64,000 nucleotides of DNA from Torreya grandis (lineage: Eukaryota > Streptophyta > Pinopsida > Cupressales > Taxaceae). Made by a program: the position numbers and the translations under genes. The stretch covers positions 5,788,501-5,852,500 of the forward strand of contig JARHVA010000157.1 of the NCBI GenBank assembly GCA_037957365.1, read 5' to 3'. The notes below the pieces were generated by a model. The model did not search any database, had not been told where the DNA came from, and saw nothing but the letters and a program-made list of their open reading frames with translations. Every line of letters starts with the position of its first letter. Position 1 is the first letter of the stretch. Positions 23,930 to 37,699 of this stretch are shown one piece after another.

Positions 23930-24182
23930 AAATATTTTAGTTGCCATGTACCATGTGAAGGTTCCTTTTTTCTCTTTTAGATGGATAACTCCATATATTT
24001 TGTCTTCATAAGCAAGGGGTATTTATGACCTTTAAAATATTTACATTTGCATCTCTTTTTCCTTCCAATTTGACTCCATGTATAATAAATAGTGAGTGAA
24101 TCTGTCCAATGCCCACAATAACACCATCAAATGGATCCAACACCCCAACTTTATCCCCTTCTTGGAGTTTATCAATACAATT
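23930..24182 (-). pseudogene. Possible TNPA-like (En/Spm second gene) C-terminal exon
   Basis: On the minus strand a good 3' splice site (TTTTTTTGTTTTTATAG) precedes an exon starting at 24,182. It reads NCIDKLQEGDKVGVLDPFDG, then VIVGIGQIHSLFIIHGVKL and later YEDKIYGVIHLKEKKGTFTW. The pattern GDKV-x-VLDP, a G-x-I-x-S stretch and HGVKL resembles the C-terminal domain of TNP1/TNPA-type proteins of plant CACTA elements. It is on the same strand as the TNP2 pseudogene and downstream of it, the usual gene order. The assignment rests on pattern resemblance only. A frameshift or stop occurs near 24,010. Confidence 0.42.
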
Positions 24183-25687
24183 CTATAAAAACAAAAAAAT
24201 ATACATTATATTGAGATATAAAACATTCAATAACACATAGATAAACATTTGATAAATATTTATAAGAAACTAGAAAATGGTGATAGGAAACCTGAAACCA
24301 TGCACCTGACATATTAAATAAAAATTAACTTCTCGCTATTTGATACAGAATGGATGTTAGATACAAAAGATGTCAATATGTTAGTAGTCATGTGCCATGA
24401 AGATGTAGATGTTACAAGGACAACAAGTGCCATTCCTCAAGTTGTTATGGGCTATTCTATAGTTGTTATGAGTACCTTCTTCACCATTGGGCACAACTTT
24501 GCAGTGGTTATGGGCTCAACCTATAGTTGTTATAGGTACATCCTAACCTCTATATGCACCTATTTAGTAGTTACAGGTTAATTTCTCATAAACAATGAGC
24601 TATGGCTTTAGCTATGGGCTATTGAGAAATTCATGGAAGACACCAAATAGGCTAGAGGAGGAGTGAAGGAAGACTAGAGAAAAAACTTCAAACATCGCTA
24701 AGGAATGACCATACCCCTGAATAACAAAGTAAGTACTAAAATAAAGGCATACACTTCCAATCTCCATTTGGAGTGTTGCAGACCAAAATTTATGATTGTA
24801 TGGATACAAAAGAATCATTCTCAGCTTCTAGTCACTTTATGGAAAATAATTTCACTTTACCAATAAAAGAGATCTAGGATCTTTTCTAAAGCATAGGTAC
24901 CAAGTTTGATAAACCAATTGGTTAACAAATTAAAAGTTCGCTAAACAATGAATCCATTAGCAAACATCCTCATTTACTAGGAGTAAGATAGAACAGAAAC
25001 AAGCCATCAGCAAGCTCATACAAAAGAGATCAATAGCAACAAATGCCATCACCCACCCTCCATGATTATAAAGGATCTGACTTGGATAACAATAAAGATC
25101 TATAGTAACCACCTTGTGAAAGAATGACAATAGTCTCTCATACCACTACAAGACCACTACTCCAGTGCTTTGCAGGTTATCATGATTGCATGCAAGTTGT
25201 TGAGGGCATAATTAAAGGATAGGACCACTATGATCACATAATTACCCAAGGGTAAAAATATAGAAAAATCATTATTACCCAGGTAATAATTGCATGAAGA
25301 AACAACAAGCTAAGCTTCCATTCTAATAAACACTCACATGCATATTTTCTTGCCACAACCCTAAGAACAAATGGTTATAAAGGTACAATGTATCTTTTAG
25401 TCATAGAAAAGCACTTTATTTTTTTAATATAGCATGCATTATATTAAAAAGCATATTTAATCATTAAAACATCATTCATCGAGTCTTTTCATAAGCTATG
25501 CCAACTCACCACTCAGAACCCCCATTATGACCCTATCATATCTTTTTACATCCTACACATACCACATTAGTTAGGGACAAGTGACACTTCACATGGGGGG
25601 AAGAATGCTATGGGTAATCAATCACACGATAATCTATGTGTACAAATTGAAATCCCATAATTACAGCATAACTACACCTATATTCAA
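24183..25687. other. Unassigned DNA with a short imperfect minisatellite
   Basis: 24,440-24,620 holds three or four imperfect repeats of GTTATGGGC followed by CTATAGTTGTTAT. The rest shows no gene I can support. Confidence 0.5.
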
Positions 25688-28600
25688 TTGGGGAAAACAA
25701 TCAATTTTATTGTTTTCCATTTCGAGATCAAAGCTCATTCACAAAAAAATGTAAGAAAGACATTGTTGCAGCCTGCAACCAAAACTGCCATTATTGAAGA
25801 AACTTGCTTCACTATAAGCAGCAATCTAAAGGTAAAATTGGGTGTTTTGAAGAGATATCTATTTGAAAATTTTGACAAGAAGATAAACTAGCCAAAATGG
25901 GAGGTTCAGTGGTGAAAAGGGAACCGTCGAACCATAGGCAATTGCAAAGAGACCCAGATAGCTGGTTCATCTTCAATAGGGTTGGATGGGCTACCTATTT
26001 TGAGAAACTGTAGAATTCTTTAGAACCTCTCACTAGAGAATTTGCAAGATCTTTTATAGGATAATATGAAATAGTATTTGGCATCATATTTCCAGTTACA
26101 AAAGAAAAGGTAAGCTAGTTTACTAGGTGGCTAAGAACTAGGGAAAACAGGGAAGAGAAACCTAACGGCCAACAACTAGACAATAGTTTTCTCAAGATCA
26201 TGAAAGGCTAGTGATTAAAAAAGGAGGTGTGGAGAGATTGAGTCTACCCATAGCTTGGAGAGAAATGGTCTCGTATATCATCAAATATCTAACATGTGAG
26301 GGTAGGTACTCCTTGATCTATACTCTTGAATTCAAATTTTTTAATCATATTAGGCATATTAGGACTATTAATGTCCCAAACTACTTGTAAAATATCTTGA
26401 AGAAAATGTCTAAAGAATACCAAAGGGGGGTAGATAAATCATTGTCTCATCATTGTCTGATTTGGTTGCTAGTTAAACAAGGAATAAGAGATACTAGAAC
26501 TGACCTTAACTAGGAACAATTTCTAACCTGATGGACTAGTGAACCTCAACAAGAGGAGGGAAACAATAAGGGGAAATATCCCAAGGGATAGGTCCAAAAA
26601 ATAGCACAAGAAGATACTGTAGGCACTAGTGCAACTAGTGAGCTCGTAGCTACTACAATTTCACCTGTACTTGTTATGGGTAAGAGAAGATGAAGAAAAT
26701 TAGTGCTACTTCTTGAGGATATAGAGGAGGAAAGTCTAACAAAACAAATTGGGTAGGATATTCCTTCTCTTGTTATTCTAAATGCTTTAGCACAAGAAGT
26801 AAATTCTTCCACCATGGCTCCTTCAAAAGGAAAATAGCCTCTTCCATCATTAGTTGCACAGGAAGAAGGGGATGCCACAAAACTTGATCCTTAGCAAGAA
26901 TTTCTTCCATCACTAGCTACATAAGAGAAGTAGGTTTTAATATCTCCCCCTCCTAAAAATAAAAAGAAGACTGAAAGGAAGAATCCCTCTGCATCAAAGA
27001 GAAGGAGACCTCCTCCTAGGAGGTCTCAGTTAATTAAAAGACAAATGTAAACCCTAACATCCTCACCTATAGACATCAGTGAGGATGAAGAGAAGAAGAA
27101 GGAACCTATAATTAGTAAGACCTCTGATGGGTTTGAGATATCAGAATGGTCTACTAAAAAAGAGTTTGCAAAGGAAGAGGAAATGCAATCATCGGAGCAA
27201 CCCTGATTGGAAGAAGACATGGAACTACTCAAAAAAATAGGGTATACAAAAAAAATAAGAATGTCATATTACCCTATAAAAAAGGAATAATTGCTTGAAG
27301 AAAGGACCATGGAAGAAGCAACAAACCAAGACACAGTTCCTCATGACTAGGAGTTCCAAACTTTGGAACAAGCCATGGAATAGATATATAGGTTGAGGAA
27401 TAAAATAGTAGAGTTAAAAGGCAAAAGAGACCTAAAAACACTTTTAGGGGCAACAAAATTTATAAATCAATCTATGTAAGAAGAGTCAATTAAGGAAAGG
27501 ACAATGGAGGATCTTACAGCAACTCTCTTAGAAGTGTTTGTAGTAGCTTCATCCTTCTTACCTACATATGGCATTAGTGTACCCTCAGAATAACTTATAA
27601 TAGATAATGCTCTAGCTTTGGTACCATTCCATAATAGGTTTTATTTTGTAGAGACCACTGCAAAAGTACCTATAGTAGAAGAAGCAATTGATGTAGACCT
27701 CTCAGCTACTAGGCTAGTAGAAACTGGTGACCTTTTGAGATTTTTGGAGGAAAATTTTAGTGATGATGAAATTTATCATAATCATTTGATACAAAGGTTT
27801 ACAGTATATGTTGAAGTAAGGGAGTAGCAGGAAGATTTAAAAGAAAGCCTAGAAAGGGCTAAGACTAGGATCGCTTATTTGAAAGAGAAGATCACTAACA
27901 TGCATGAGACCACTGATATGTTAATGGAATGAAAATCACCCTCTAGGTTATATGTTGTATACTTAGAAGAAAGGTGGCTCAGATTTAAATATGATAGGAT
28001 ATATAGTGATCAGTCCTACATGGTATGTGATTCTAAGTCTTTCTTTGAGGTCTATAGGCCTATTGACCCTGATACTCAGGCAAAATTGAGTGAGTTTTAC
28101 ATGCATTAGGATGTTGTGTTACATGACACAAAGTGGAATCCCATTATATACCTAGGGGATGTCCAATTGAATGCCTTTACCTCATACATCCTCAATGAAA
28201 CAAGAAGAAATAAATAGGTTGAGTAATATCAAGAGAAAGAAAAAGAGGCTACCCTAATGATTAGGAGTGAATCTATTGATTCAAAATATATAATAGAGGA
28301 ATGGATTGATTTTATAAATGTAGATACTCCATGATCATCGGTCATAGACAAATAATTAGAGGTCTAGAACCACTACTTGAGCCTCATGGAGGGAGATGAA
28401 AAACAAATTTTTGTTTCCTATTTGCACAGATGGGCAAAGATTTTAAATACCTTGAAATGAAAAGAACCTTATTCCCCTCAAAACCTCAGAGAGGCAATAC
28501 ATAGAGTATATATGTACATTGATATTATCAGGAAAAAAAAAGATAAGTTGGTTGGGGTTGATGTTTCATCCACTCATGTTTTGGTTTCTAATTCTTGATT

Positions 28601-28775
28601 GGGAAGGGAATGTGCCAACTAACAGAGAGGCAGAAAAGAAAATGTGGAAAAGCATAGATGATGTTAAAGTTTTTTATATTTTCAAAGGAATGGGTTGTAC
28701 TAAGCCCTTAGATTTAAATAAATATTGTGGATTCAAAATGCAAAGAAGGCTTACTCAAAGACAAGCAAGAGGTTA
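25688..28775 (+). pseudogene. Unrecognised large protein frame (copy 2 of the unknown family), decayed
   Basis: A plus-strand reading frame of about 3 kb can be followed through many TAG/TGA stops and a few frameshifts. Blocks in order: SWFIFNRVGWATYFEKL near 25,960; PLTREFARSFIG near 26,030; AWREMVSYIIKYLTCEGRYS at 26,250-26,310; FKFFNHIRH at 26,335-26,360; HHCLIWLLVKQGIRDTRTDL at 26,447-26,505; a basic Lys/Pro/Arg-rich stretch at 26,940-27,050; an acidic stretch at 27,080-27,200; LETGD-like and RFLEENFSDDEIYHNH near 27,750; a coiled-coil-like region at 27,835-27,930; and a C-terminal domain up to 28,775. The middle blocks match the cassette at 9-10.7 kb. The protein would have been about 950-1000 residues. 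No catalytic motif is apparent. It opposes the transposase genes, so it is probably an insertion in the CACTA element. Confidence 0.5.
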
Positions 28776-28885
28776 AGTAGGGGGTGTGATAAGGCTACTA
28801 ATTGTTCTATTTTTTCCTATATGAATCCCTAAAAATATCCATGACTCATGTAAATGAATGAATTAATTAATTATTATATGTGTGC

Positions 28886-28898
<13 letters not shown>

Positions 28899-28951
<53 letters not shown>
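28899..28951. repeat. TG microsatellite
   Basis: About 26 TG units directly after a short TA run. Confidence 0.95.
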
Positions 28952-28952
<1 letters not shown>

Positions 28953-29104
28953 GTTTTATGGATTAATGATGATTTTTATTTTATTAGATTATACTTGTGT
29001 AACCTTATTTAATAGACATTTGAAGGGTAGAATAAGACGACAAGAATATTACTTGGTCACAACACTTATAGAGAATCCCACTGTAAAAGGAGCTTCTAGC
29101 CCAT

Positions 29105-29290
29105 AGCAGTTGTCAACCTACAGGTTTCTACCTATAGGTTTCTCATAGCAAATGCAAGCTTTCACCTATAGGCTGCCCATAGAAACTACCAAGCTACATG
29201 ATTTCCACCTACTGGTTGCCCATAGAAACTATAAGTATTCACCTATAAGTTGCCCATAGAAACTACAAACTTTCACCTATAGGAGCATGT
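29105..29290. repeat. Imperfect minisatellite, about 40-bp unit
   Basis: Four or five copies of the phrase TTCACCTATAGGTTGCCCAT followed by AGAAACTA. The reverse complement resembles the repeats at 24,440-24,620. Confidence 0.8.
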
Positions 29291-29301
29291 AGCCACTACA
29301 T

Positions 29302-29340
29302 AAAACCAACTATTATTGTGATAATAAGTAGTTGGTTTTT
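29302..29340. repeat. Hairpin next to the minisatellite
   Basis: AAAACCAACTA at 29,302 pairs with TAGTTGGTTTT ending at about 29,340 across an AT-rich loop. Confidence 0.75.
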
Positions 29341-29344
29341 AAGG

Positions 29345-31381
29345 ACACATCTAGATATCTTAGAAATAAAGTAAATGATTGAATAGGATCCTTCATAGCA
29401 GCTATACAGATCCCTCAAATGCATAGAAACTTGGATGTGCTACCAAAAGATGAATAAGATAAGGATAATGGAAAGGAGAAAAAGAAGCAAAATAGCAAAA
29501 CAAAATATATTGTCATTTACCTAATCAGGACTAAAAATATGTAACTTTAAGTTACTAACCACCTGAAGGTTGACTGGGTTAGTTGTAAAGTATTTTTACC
29601 TTTCCTAGTTTAGTGTCTACTTATAGAATTGAGCAAATTTAGTTCTTATACACTTGCTACAGAGGGTTTTGTGAACTTACCCGACAAAATAATAGTTGCA
29701 AATTGTTCCTCCTTGAACTCCCTTGCCTCTAGTATGCTGAGTTGTGTGAATGACTGTAAAAATGGAGTTGAATCTCAAGTATATTTGTTTTTGAGATCGG
29801 TCACCTCACTATTAATGTCAATTATTGTAAAATATTTCATAATATGTCCATATTTCAAGTTTGAATACATGCCTTTGATCTTGGGAAATTGAACGGTTCA
29901 TGTTTAGAGGTGTAATCATTACCACTAATGATTTAAATGCTTTGATAGCTTGTATCTAAGTACCGTTCTATCATATCAAGACCGTTTTGAGGTAGCAGTA
30001 TGGTAGAGTTAGAATTTTACTCTTCCCTCTATACCACACACCTTCACATTTCTTTCAATGGGACTGTGGGTTAGACAGTCTCATACTACCACCTCACGCA
30101 CACCCCTTTAGACTCCCTTAGGGTGATGGGTTAATTCTAGCAGTTGAGTGATTATTCACCATCATGTTGTAGTGTCACTATTTACCCTTTGTGGGGTTGT
30201 GGTATTATATTTTTTATGTATTTGAGGTGGGAATATAGGGGTAGATTATGAATTTAATATTTTAGATATCATTTTATTGAAAAGATTGAACAATTTTCTA
30301 ATTTTACAGTCTCTTAGTTTTAGTTTTCAATGTCAGTCAAACCTAAAAGATAATTTATTTGTTTTTAATGAGGAGGCTTAGTTAGGTAGAGAGAATTTTA
30401 GCATAAGAATTAGGGCTTTAGTCATTGGGCTCAAGGCTAGTTATGATAATGAAACTAGGCAAATTTTGGAGGTTCTAACAAAGGGGTTGTCATTTTTCAA
30501 AATTTTGACTAAATATGGAACCCTTGTACCTTGAGAATTTTGGTCTTATAATTCATCATTGACCTCTTGTTCTGGTTTCAGTCTTTTAAAGTTATCTCAC
30601 TACAAGTTGATGAGGAGATTTAAGTCAGGGGGTTAATTGACCAATGCTTTTGCCATCAATGTCAAAGGGGGAGAATTGAGGTAGTAAAACATAGCATGAT
30701 CCAGAACAATATGATAGTACTAAAGTTAGGGGGAGCATAATAGTTAGGAGGATAATGATAGAGAATTCTACTTGTCTTTTCACACAAATTGTTTAATAGT
30801 ATAGGTTAAATATTTTGTTCATCTAATGTTAAGATATCTATATGTATTATTAAATCACAGATGTTCATTATTATTTCTTTCACAAAAGCATATTCAATGC
30901 ATGTGGAGGCTAGAAGCTATATTTTTAACTAAAGCTATCCAAATATCAAAGAAATGACTATAATTTATTACCAACATTTTAAAGATTTGTTTACTTTCAT
31001 AGGTATCTTGTTGCATTATTTGATACCTTTAGACCTTGTTTGTTTGTTTTCATATCTAGCAGTTCTAGAGAAGTTAGAAAAGTCTAGAATCTAGAAAACA
31101 TATAGGACATAAAAGAAATTATATTCTAACTAAACAAAATTAATTTAAACCAAAGTAAGAAAACTAAGAAGAATGATTGAACCTAACTTTAAATGCACTT
31201 CAAATCAGTAGTGAATATCTCAAGTTTTGTATACAATATACCAGCAAAAAAATGATGATTACATTCAAAAATGTATTAGTAAAACAATAGTGAATAATCA
31301 CACCTATACTTAGATATTTATTACATTCACTAATAAATTACACCATACATATAACCAAATTTTAGGTGACAATCTAACAAG
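29345..31381 (+). other. Unassigned DNA with remnant coding and a polypurine-tract-like site
   Basis: 30,400-30,640 keeps a decayed plus-strand frame (RIRALVIGLKASYDNETRQI). It is followed at about 30,660-30,675 by GTCAAAGGGGGAGAATTG, which resembles the polypurine tract next to a copia 3' LTR. No LTR pair is visible. It may be the tail of another dead retroelement. Confidence 0.3.
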
Positions 31382-34300
31382 TTAAGGTGACAAAACATCA
31401 TCATAATCATCTATATTGCCAACAAGATCAGAATCATGATTAATTGTGTTTGAATCTGCTTGATTTTCTTCCTCATCATCATCTGTGGCATGCAATACAT
31501 TCTCTCTCCCAATATTTTCATTGGTAATCAAAATCTCTTCTTCAAACACTCCATCATCATCTTCATTCACTTCTTTGAATGTTTCTTATATATTAACATA
31601 TTACCCATCAGGCATTATATCGACAAATTCCATGGAGTTTTATTTCAAATGAGACTTTTTTTGAATGAAATACGACCATCCTAGGCTTCTTACATCATCA
31701 ATTATAAATGATTGGTTAATTTGAAGAGGGGAAACATACAGCTCATCTATCTCTAATAAAAATTGTCATGTATTTGTGCGTATAAATCCATACTCATCAA
31801 AGTATACTGTAGATGATCAGATCCACTTACATTTTAATAATATAGGACTATTTTCATCAAAATCCACTTGAATAATTTTTTGGATGAATCTAACATAAAA
31901 TTTCTTCTCAGTTTTGTGAATAAATTTAGCACTAACAACATAATCACAATTTGTATTTCCTTTATCTTTTTCTTCCACTCTTAAATGACTACCATAGGTC
32001 CACATTCCACTAAAATGCATAGCCCATAAATGTGGAGATTGTAAAAGATCACTTTCCTCCATTGCTATATCTTGACCTTATTCTTTTACATCACTAACTA
32101 CATTATCAATCCATTCTTCAAATTTTGGAAAAGAATCACCTTCAATCAAATCATGACGTCTACACTTTTGAGGTCGATGTTGAATCCAAGTTTGATTCTC
32201 TTTTTCATATTTTCTACATAGAATATTAGTGTAAAAATAGTAATATTAATAATATAAATGTGTAAATGTAACTGAGTAAATAAATTATTGTGTAAAATTT
32301 TTCTTACCTATGCCACTTATCGAATGAAGATGTGTTTTGAAGAATATAGGCATGTATCGCACTTCTTTCTTGATGTGATAGCTTGAAGTGACATCCATTG
32401 CCTTCTAATAGTTCACCTTCAACTCTCTCATCTTCATCATCATCCCATACACATCGATTCACATTATTAAAATACTTCATATATTCTATGCAAAATCCCA
32501 TGGCCTCTTGCATTGAATATCCTTCAGACATGGTGTCTTCCAGTTTTTCCCTAGTACGAATATTTTTTTTCAAAACCTTAATATATCGTTCTATAAGATA
32601 CATCCATCTCATTCTTACTAGGCCATAATGCTCTAGTTCATATTCTAGATGTATCAAAATATGCATAGAAATGTTAAATATTATTGCTAGAAATTCTCAT
32701 TCCAATAGACAAAGAACTTCAAAAAACATCTTCCGTCAAACTATCAAAGTTTGAATAATCTAATACATGTAAACTCATTCTCTTCAATATTAGGCCCAAC
32801 CTTATAATTATCAATCTTGGCCCCTCTTCCAAACTTGATATATTTATCCCAATAGGTAAAATATTCTCGATTATGGCATGATAGTCATTGGTCTTGAGGC
32901 CTCTTAAGCTATTAATGTCAGTTTGGCTTATAATACTACTACTTACATATCTAGTGGGAAAGCAAGTCTGAGACATCAACTATAAGAATTATGCACATTG
33001 TTCCTTTGTCCAGACATAAAGAGCACTAAGTTTTCTATATTTTTCATCATCATATTTTTTAACCCAAATATTTTGATGAATCTTTAGTTGTTTAAAGTCT
33101 TCAATGATGAAAGAGTATAAAAACAACCAAAAAGAGTTTCTATAATAGCATAGGCTATATTTTTATTAGTATGTATAAAGTCAACAGTATGCCTAATGGC
33201 TATATCCTTAATGTATGGCAACTTATAAAATATGCACAACTATTTTACACCGCTTTCATTACATGGATCATATCTACTACCATCAATCCCATCATTTTCA
33301 ATTATAAATGACATTTTTTTGGTCCATTCTCAATAATGTAATCACACGTTACTAGCAATGGTGCTTCATGATTCTCTTCTTGACCATTGAAACTTGTTTT
33401 TTGTTGATGATATGGATGATCCATTTTAAGGTAAGCATGATGTCCATAATAAAGAAACTTATGCAAACTTATTGAGTGCCTCAAAAAATCCTTAAAGTTT
33501 CAAGCAGGACATCCATGGTATCCATGAACAATGAGACCAGACAATATGCCATATGTAAGAAGATCATGAATCATACATAATAAGGAAGCTCTTAAAGTGA
33601 ATTTGATTGAATGACCATCCCTTAAAGATTGAATTGCTTCAATTCCTTTCCACAATTCCATTAGCTCATCATATAATGGTTGTAGATAAGCATCGATTGT
33701 ATCTAAAGTCACACTTTTCTTTCCTGGTATAATCAATGACAGCATTAAGAAAAATGGTTTAGTTTCTAACCATGGAGGCAAGTTATAATTTATTAAAAAC
33801 ACTAGCCAGGTTGACCATTTAATACTTTGCTCTAAGAATGGGTTCACCCCATCTAGAGCCAAACCCAACCTTATATTATGAGGATCTTAATAAAAATTAG
33901 GCCATCTATTATCAAATTCCATCCATGTCTTAGAATTAGGCACATGTCATTGTTTTCTATCAGTGCTCTTATTTTAGGCATGCCATTGCATAAGTTCAAC
34001 AATGTTTTTGTACCTATACATTTGGAGTAATCATGGGATTATCAAAAAGTGGTGAAGAGCCTTTCTAGGAACCACAGTTGATTTCAACTCTTGTATATAC
34101 CTCGCTTCATGACATTTTGGACATTCAATCTCACTTGCAAGATTATTGGGAAATAATACACAACCATTCACACATGTGTGGATATTTTCATACCCTAAAC
34201 CTAGCTTAGTGATTTAATTTTTACGTTGACTTCATTTTTTTAGCAATGTGGATTCAGGTGGTAACAACAAATTTAATAATTCCAATAATTGATCTACACT

Positions 34301-34740
34301 TTCATTTGTCCAACCAAGCACCACTTACAAGTTAATAATTTGAAGGATTGTTGTCAAATGACTTAACTTGAAATTGGCGTACATAGGCTTTAAAGCATCC
34401 TCCATCGACTTGGCCCAATCATCATTTAGACCCTCATTCAACATTATATCAACTTAAAACCCTTCATCTGACATTGTTTCCTCTTCATCTATATTTGGTT
34501 CCACTTCATCTATGTTTATTGCCTCTTCATCTCTCACACTCTACAATTCTATCATATCTTCATAATAATTGTAATCCCAAGGGCTTATACCACTATGCCC
34601 ATATCTTATCATATGTCGATAAATCACATTTCTTTTTTTCACCTTTCCACCAAGACAGTCATTACATGGACATGGATATTTGTCCATGTCCCTCTCATTG
34701 GTTACTCTCATCATATACATGGTATTGATCTATATTCAAC
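31382..34740 (-). pseudogene. TNP2-type CACTA transposase pseudogene
   Basis: Minus strand, N to C. An N-terminal transposase-associated segment with CPCNDCLGG then VIYRHMIRYGHSGI lies at 34,680-34,590. ECPKCHEARYIQELK is near 34,110. The core, beginning GLALDGVNPFLEQSIKWSTW and including NYNLPPWL, LSLIIPGKK and DAYLQPLYDELMELWKG, is at 33,868-33,500. A DUF4218-like part (MHILIHLEYELEHYG, RWMYLIERYIKVLKK) is at 32,666-32,304. A DUF4216-like part (NTNCDYVVSAKFIHKTEKKF) is near 31,960-31,850, followed by a very acidic tail ending at 31,382. The domain order is complete for the family, but there are numerous TAG/TGA stops and frameshifts. It is transcribed from the right end of the element. Confidence 0.82.
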
Positions 34741-36099
34741 CTTCGACATTGATTCATCTGTAATGTTCTACATTCTAGTACTAATTTAGTTTCCTATTTC
34801 AAGGAAAAAACATAAATCTGAAAAACTCAACTTACTCAGGATCTAATACATGTAAACTCATTCTCTTCAGCACTTACCCAATATTTAGAGCACTTCACAA
34901 AATTAGGATACAGAGCACTCTATAGAATTATAATTAGGCAACTCTACAAGATACAAATCACTCTAAAATAATTCAAATTCAAGAAATACAGCTGAGCATC
35001 ACTCTAAAAAATTAGATGTTCTTTTTATGACTAAAAATAAACAAATGTTATTTTTGTCCATGTTTTATTGAGGGCCTTCCTTGTCTAAATAATAATTAAA
35101 GAAATGCTTTAGCAATGGAACATAGAATTTATGCTTATTCTATTGATGAACCACAAGCATTTAAACATATGGAAATCTTGTCAATGTTAATGAATACACA
35201 AACACTAACAAATGGGTTAATGAATTATTTGTTGTAACTTTGAGCATTACCTACTAGCATAAATTATTAATATGTTGAGATAAGATGACTTGTTCTAATA
35301 ATAGATATACTCACATGTGTGGACATATAGTATCAGTTAAAATAGCTTGGTGACCACATTGATTTGAGGAACTAGCATAACTTTCAACTATGGCATATGA
35401 GACCATCTTCTAGGATTCAATGAAATTAATAGATTAGGCTTGCACACAATGATACCCAAGCATTGAGGTCTAAGTTAGGGACATGATCCCATGGTTTAAT
35501 AGCAAAGTGATCAAAGGAATTGAAATTTAGATGCATGTTACAAGTTCAATTCCCATATGCTCCAAACTGCATAGAGGAAACTAATGAAAAAATGGTCTGC
35601 TAAAATTAGAATTGCATGTATGGTTCTGGTACTCAATTGCCTATGTAACTATTTTAAGTTACACCAAAAAATAATAAATTAATTTTGGTGTACATTCACT
35701 ACTAATGCCATGAAGACTTACTGAAAAGGAGCCTCAGGGATTAGGTTTTTGAATTGGTTATAAAATTAGAAATGAATACCATAACCATGCATGATAACAT
35801 GGAACACAAATAGACAACTTCAAGATATGGTCACTACATTGTATTGATTATACAATGAATAAAAGCATCCAATTCTTTCACAATCTCAAGAACTCCAAAT
35901 TGCTACATGGTAGTCAATGTCTTATGACAAGATACCTCATATTTATGTAACTCATCTCTTATAATACATCAATTTTTCTCCTAGCTAGATACAGTTGTCA
36001 ATCAGAAAGCTATAGATTTTGTGTTTAATATAATGAGGGTTTCAAATTACCTCTAAATTTTCTATAGAGGGCATCCCCAAATTTGAATTCATTGTAGAG
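34078..36099. repeat. Internal direct duplication of the CACTA element, copy A
   Basis: About 2.02 kb closely matching 37,700-39,724. It covers the 5' part of the transposase gene and about 1.3 kb upstream. Differences are scattered single bases. Confidence 0.85.
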
Positions 36100-37597
36100 G
36101 GAAACAACATGATCATATCAAATTCAAATCCACTAAGAGGACATACCTAAAAAAACTTTCAGAACTCTTGAAGGCCATTATGAGTTTATGGTCATGCCTT
36201 TTGGCCTCAAAAATGCACCATCTAAATTTCAAAGTTTGATGAATATTATTTTCAATCTATTTTTGATAAAGTTTATGTATATGTTTTTTGATGACATCTT
36301 CATTTACAATAAAAATTGGGAAGACCATTTGAAACATGTGAAACAAGTACTCTCAGTTCTAGAACAACATCAATTTTATACCAAACCTTCTAAATGCACT
36401 TTTGGCATTCAAGAGGTGGCGTACTTGGGTCATTTTATAAACTAACCTTATTGACCTTATTATATCTAATATGGGTCATTCTAACCATGTGATGAAGATA
36501 ACTGATCATAAAATGTCACTTTCAAGATATGTAATAATATGAACTACATAGACTAACAAGAAGAATAAATTATCCCCTACTTCTCCACACTCCAACAGCT
36601 GTATCAACATTCAAAATAAATGTCTCAACAAAACATTTAGGCCTTTCAATTCCTATCCAAGAAATAAACAAACTTGAGGAACAAACACAGGTAATTTTTC
36701 ATAAATAAATGAGACACACAATATATTTTCCATTAATAAAATTAGCTTCATAGGCCCAAAAATGATCAACAATAAAAAAAACCCATTTTGTGCAACATTC
36801 CTTCAAAATAACAACATTTTTTTTTGTGGTTACTCAATTATACTTCTTTGCAACACATGCCATTTGCCACCCATATTTAAGGACATACCAATGTATGTGA
36901 GGAAGCCATTTGGTTACACATTGCACCAAACATTTGAAATAGTACATTAGACATTATTTTGACAGCAAGGATGCACCACACAACAATTAATGTTTAAAAT
37001 TATGATATCTATGCCTAAGGTACTAACTTAAGAATAAACCTTTGATCTAAAGCAATCTCCTTAACCCATCTTAGTGCCAAATGGTGCTAAGCCTAGTAAG
37101 ATAAAGATCTATGCCCTTGAGATAATAGAACCACCAAATATAAGCTTACACCCCTATGACTAGAACAAGCTCCCCTAAGAGGATTTGCACCTATAGACCA
37201 TCAGCCTAGCCCAGAATTGGTTTATGCCAATGAACCTGCCAATGTCATTGTTGTAATGACTAGGTCCTATGAATAATGATTTGTGTCATGGCACAACTAG
37301 TATAATTATGTCAATGGATAGACATGTCTGCAAGTGATTATTGAACATGGATACCCATGTAGGTAGTCATTGAGAAATTATTTGAGAACTCTATATCCCT
37401 CTCCCTCCTTAGAAACATGTAAAATGTTTATACTCCTTTCCACTCTCTTGTATATATCCCTGAAGTATATTTTTTAATCATGACACGTACATCATATGCC
37501 CTACACATGCCAACTCATATACTATTTGGGTACCCGTGTGACTTGGGTGGCCCATCAATATTATTTAAGGTTAAACTTCTTCATTTGGAAGTGTTTG
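36100..37597. other. Inserted block between the two duplicated copies
   Basis: Separates copies A and B. It carries a gypsy reverse-transcriptase fragment at its left side. The rest (36,450-37,597) has no motif I recognise. Both edges carry the same roughly 70-bp sequence (36,030-36,098 and 37,600-37,680). Confidence 0.5.
36150..36445 (+). pseudogene. Ty3/gypsy reverse transcriptase fragment
   Basis: The plus-strand translation contains RTLEGHYEFMVMPFGLKNAP, then FMYMFFDDIFIYNKNWEDHL and CTFGIQEVAYLGHFIN. These are consecutive reverse transcriptase motifs of Ty3/gypsy elements; the catalytic Asp pair (FFDD) is kept. The fragment starts within the palm domain and stops after the thumb start. 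No LTR or other pol domain accompanies it, so it is a detached piece inside the CACTA transposon. Confidence 0.8.
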
Positions 37598-37699
37598 AGG
37601 TTTTAATATAATGAGGGTTTCAAATTACCTCTAAATTTGCTATAGAGGGCATCCCCAAATTTGAATTCACTATAGAGGGCATCACCAACTTCAAATTCA

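Noticed and set aside
30640..30690. A further copia element ending at the GTCAAAGGGGGAGAATTG site
   Set aside because: No LTR, primer site or recognisable pol nearby; recorded only as a remnant.
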